A DNA stretch of 64,000 bases from Alteromonas sp. V450 (GTDB taxonomy: Bacteria; Pseudomonadota; Gammaproteobacteria; Enterobacterales; Alteromonadaceae), in NCBI RefSeq assembly GCF_001885075.1, contig NZ_MODU01000004.1, positions 1,612,001 to 1,676,000 on the forward strand. Reading direction: 5' to 3'. The number at the start of each line of letters is the position of its first letter. Within the stretch, counting starts at the first letter, position 1. The notes under the pieces were generated by a model. That model worked only from the letters and a program-made list of their open reading frames with translations, ran no database searches and was not told where the DNA came from. The position numbers were made by a program, and so were the translations under genes. Below are positions 63,237 to 64,000 of the stretch, in pieces.

Positions 63237-64000
63237 CTACTCTGCTAGTTCAGGATCTTTTATAAACAGAATATCCATGATAATTGCAGGGTCCCACTCG
63301 CGCATCTCAGCTTCGCATTTCAATCGAATTTCGTCTAACTCACTTATCGTAGCAATCGAGAAGGCGTCATCCACAATAATATGGACCAAAAGATAAACAT
63401 CCCTACCCCGCTTACTAATACGCACTTCTACATGCTCATACGGCACGTCAATCAAGGTTTTTTTGAATTTTTTCTCGATTACCGCCGATATGGCTTCAGG
63501 CGGTGCTTTGTTGATGACCTCGTTAAGACTTTCACGCAGGATCTTAAACGGCACCGGCAGCATTGCTGAGCCAAGAATAATCAATAAAATGGGATCAACG
63601 TACGGCGACAGCGCTCTATATTCAGTCAACTCCAACGCGTATGCCAAGATAAAAGCGAACAAAATGGAGGCACTTAGCACACCGTCTATCATCCAGGTGT
63701 GAGAATCCACTTTTACTAAGTCGGACAGCAAATGCTTGCCTTTTACACGCATGTAAAAAGAGATACTAAAACAGCCCAACGTTGCTACCACACCGTAGAC
63801 CATACCAATACCATACTCAGCTGCATGCCCACCTGCTAATAAACTCTGAACAGAGCTCGCGACGGCATACACACACGTAGCAATAATAATAAGCGACTTA
63901 AACATGTTTAGCGTAGGCTCGATTGCCGTGTAACCAAAGTGGAACCGGTCATCATCAGGGCGTTGAACCAAGTTAGCTACTTTTAGCGTTAGCATTGACA
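63237..64000 (-). CDS. cation diffusion facilitator (CDF) transporter, 5' end beyond window
   Basis: Divalent metal exporter (zinc, iron, manganese or cobalt) of the inner membrane. The visible part starts in the second membrane region, LTLKVANLVQRPDDDRFHFGYTAIEP, where the PDDDRFHFGYTAxEP sequence is the hallmark of CDF proteins. Further helices include SLIIIATCVYAVASSVQSLL and DGVLSASILFAFILAYAL, and VDSHTWMIDG carries metal-site residues (a variant of HxxxD). The C-terminal cytoplasmic domain follows (IEKKFKKTLIDVPYEHVEVRISKRG). The frame remains open past the ATG at 63995, so the first helix and start lie beyond the right edge. Confidence 0.87.
   Translation of the reverse strand, partial: SMLTLKVANLVQRPDDDRFHFGYTAIEPTLNMFKSLIIIATCVYAVASSVQSLLAGGHAAEYGIGMVYGVVATLGCFSISFYMRVKGKHLLSDLVKVDSHTWMIDGVLSASILFAFILAYALELTEYRALSPYVDPILLIILGSAMLPVPFKILRESLNEVINKAPPEAISAVIEKKFKKTLIDVPYEHVEVRISKRGRDVYLLVHIIVDDAFSIATISELDEIRLKCEAEMREWDPAIIMDILFIKDPELAE

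Overview
The window reads as a chromosomal segment of a marine gammaproteobacterium of the order Alteromonadales, most likely Alteromonas. This rests on protein resemblance and gene order: fadR-nhaB-dsbB, fadD next to rnd, ycgL-ycgM-ycgN, tsaB next to yoaA, and ycbB/ycbK-like and yfcL/yfcM-like pairs. The composition is AT-leaning and genes are dense on both strands. I saw no rRNA, tRNA, CRISPR array, insertion sequence or prophage.

Layout. 1-3600 is an accessory-looking stretch of small or secreted unknown proteins plus a serine beta-lactamase-family hydrolase. 3700-6200 carries a cell-wall pair (M15-type peptidase and L,D-transpeptidase). 6500-9400 holds a GNAT/SDR pair and a ModF-like double ABC ATPase. 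9500-11540 is a zinc-homeostasis unit: a Zur-box-like site, a CobW-family metallochaperone split by a frameshift in a (GC)5 tract, and a DUF1826 protein. 11850-20450 holds an AtoE-type fatty-acid transporter, a large propeller-type hybrid histidine kinase and an M16 protease. 20600-25600 holds yfcL, a COG3199 NAD-kinase-like gene, epmC, an FFLEELY-motif protein, a thioesterase and an aspartyl protease. 25650-28320 holds an octaheme cytochrome c/TPR protein and a HopJ-family protein.

28500-44000 is the most coherent region and looks like a lipid store-and-burn block. It has fadH, a crotonase with a divergent TetR gene, a GMC alcohol dehydrogenase, a possible TULIP-fold lipid-binding protein, a WS/DGAT wax-ester/triacylglycerol synthase, a second TetR gene, a DUF445 membrane protein, a DUF3336-patatin lipase, a degenerate HD-GYP-like protein, a HAD-IB phosphatase and two phasins (one with a histone-H1-like tail). 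No PHA synthase is present in the window. The fatty-acid regulator gene fadR (46.5 kb) and fadD (54.2 kb) lie close by. FadR-operator-like sequences occur upstream of fadR, the GMC gene, the DUF445 gene and fadD.

44100-64000 is largely conserved chromosome: a predicted lipoprotein oligopeptidase B, fadR-nhaB-dsbB, the ycgL/lytic transglycosylase/ycgM/ycgN operon, rnd, fadD, an alpha/beta hydrolase, slp, tsaB, yoaA, glpT, a small conserved unknown, and a CDF cation transporter cut by the right edge. Intrinsic-terminator-like hairpins separate many units. All functional statements come from reading the sequence and remembered family features; no database search was run.
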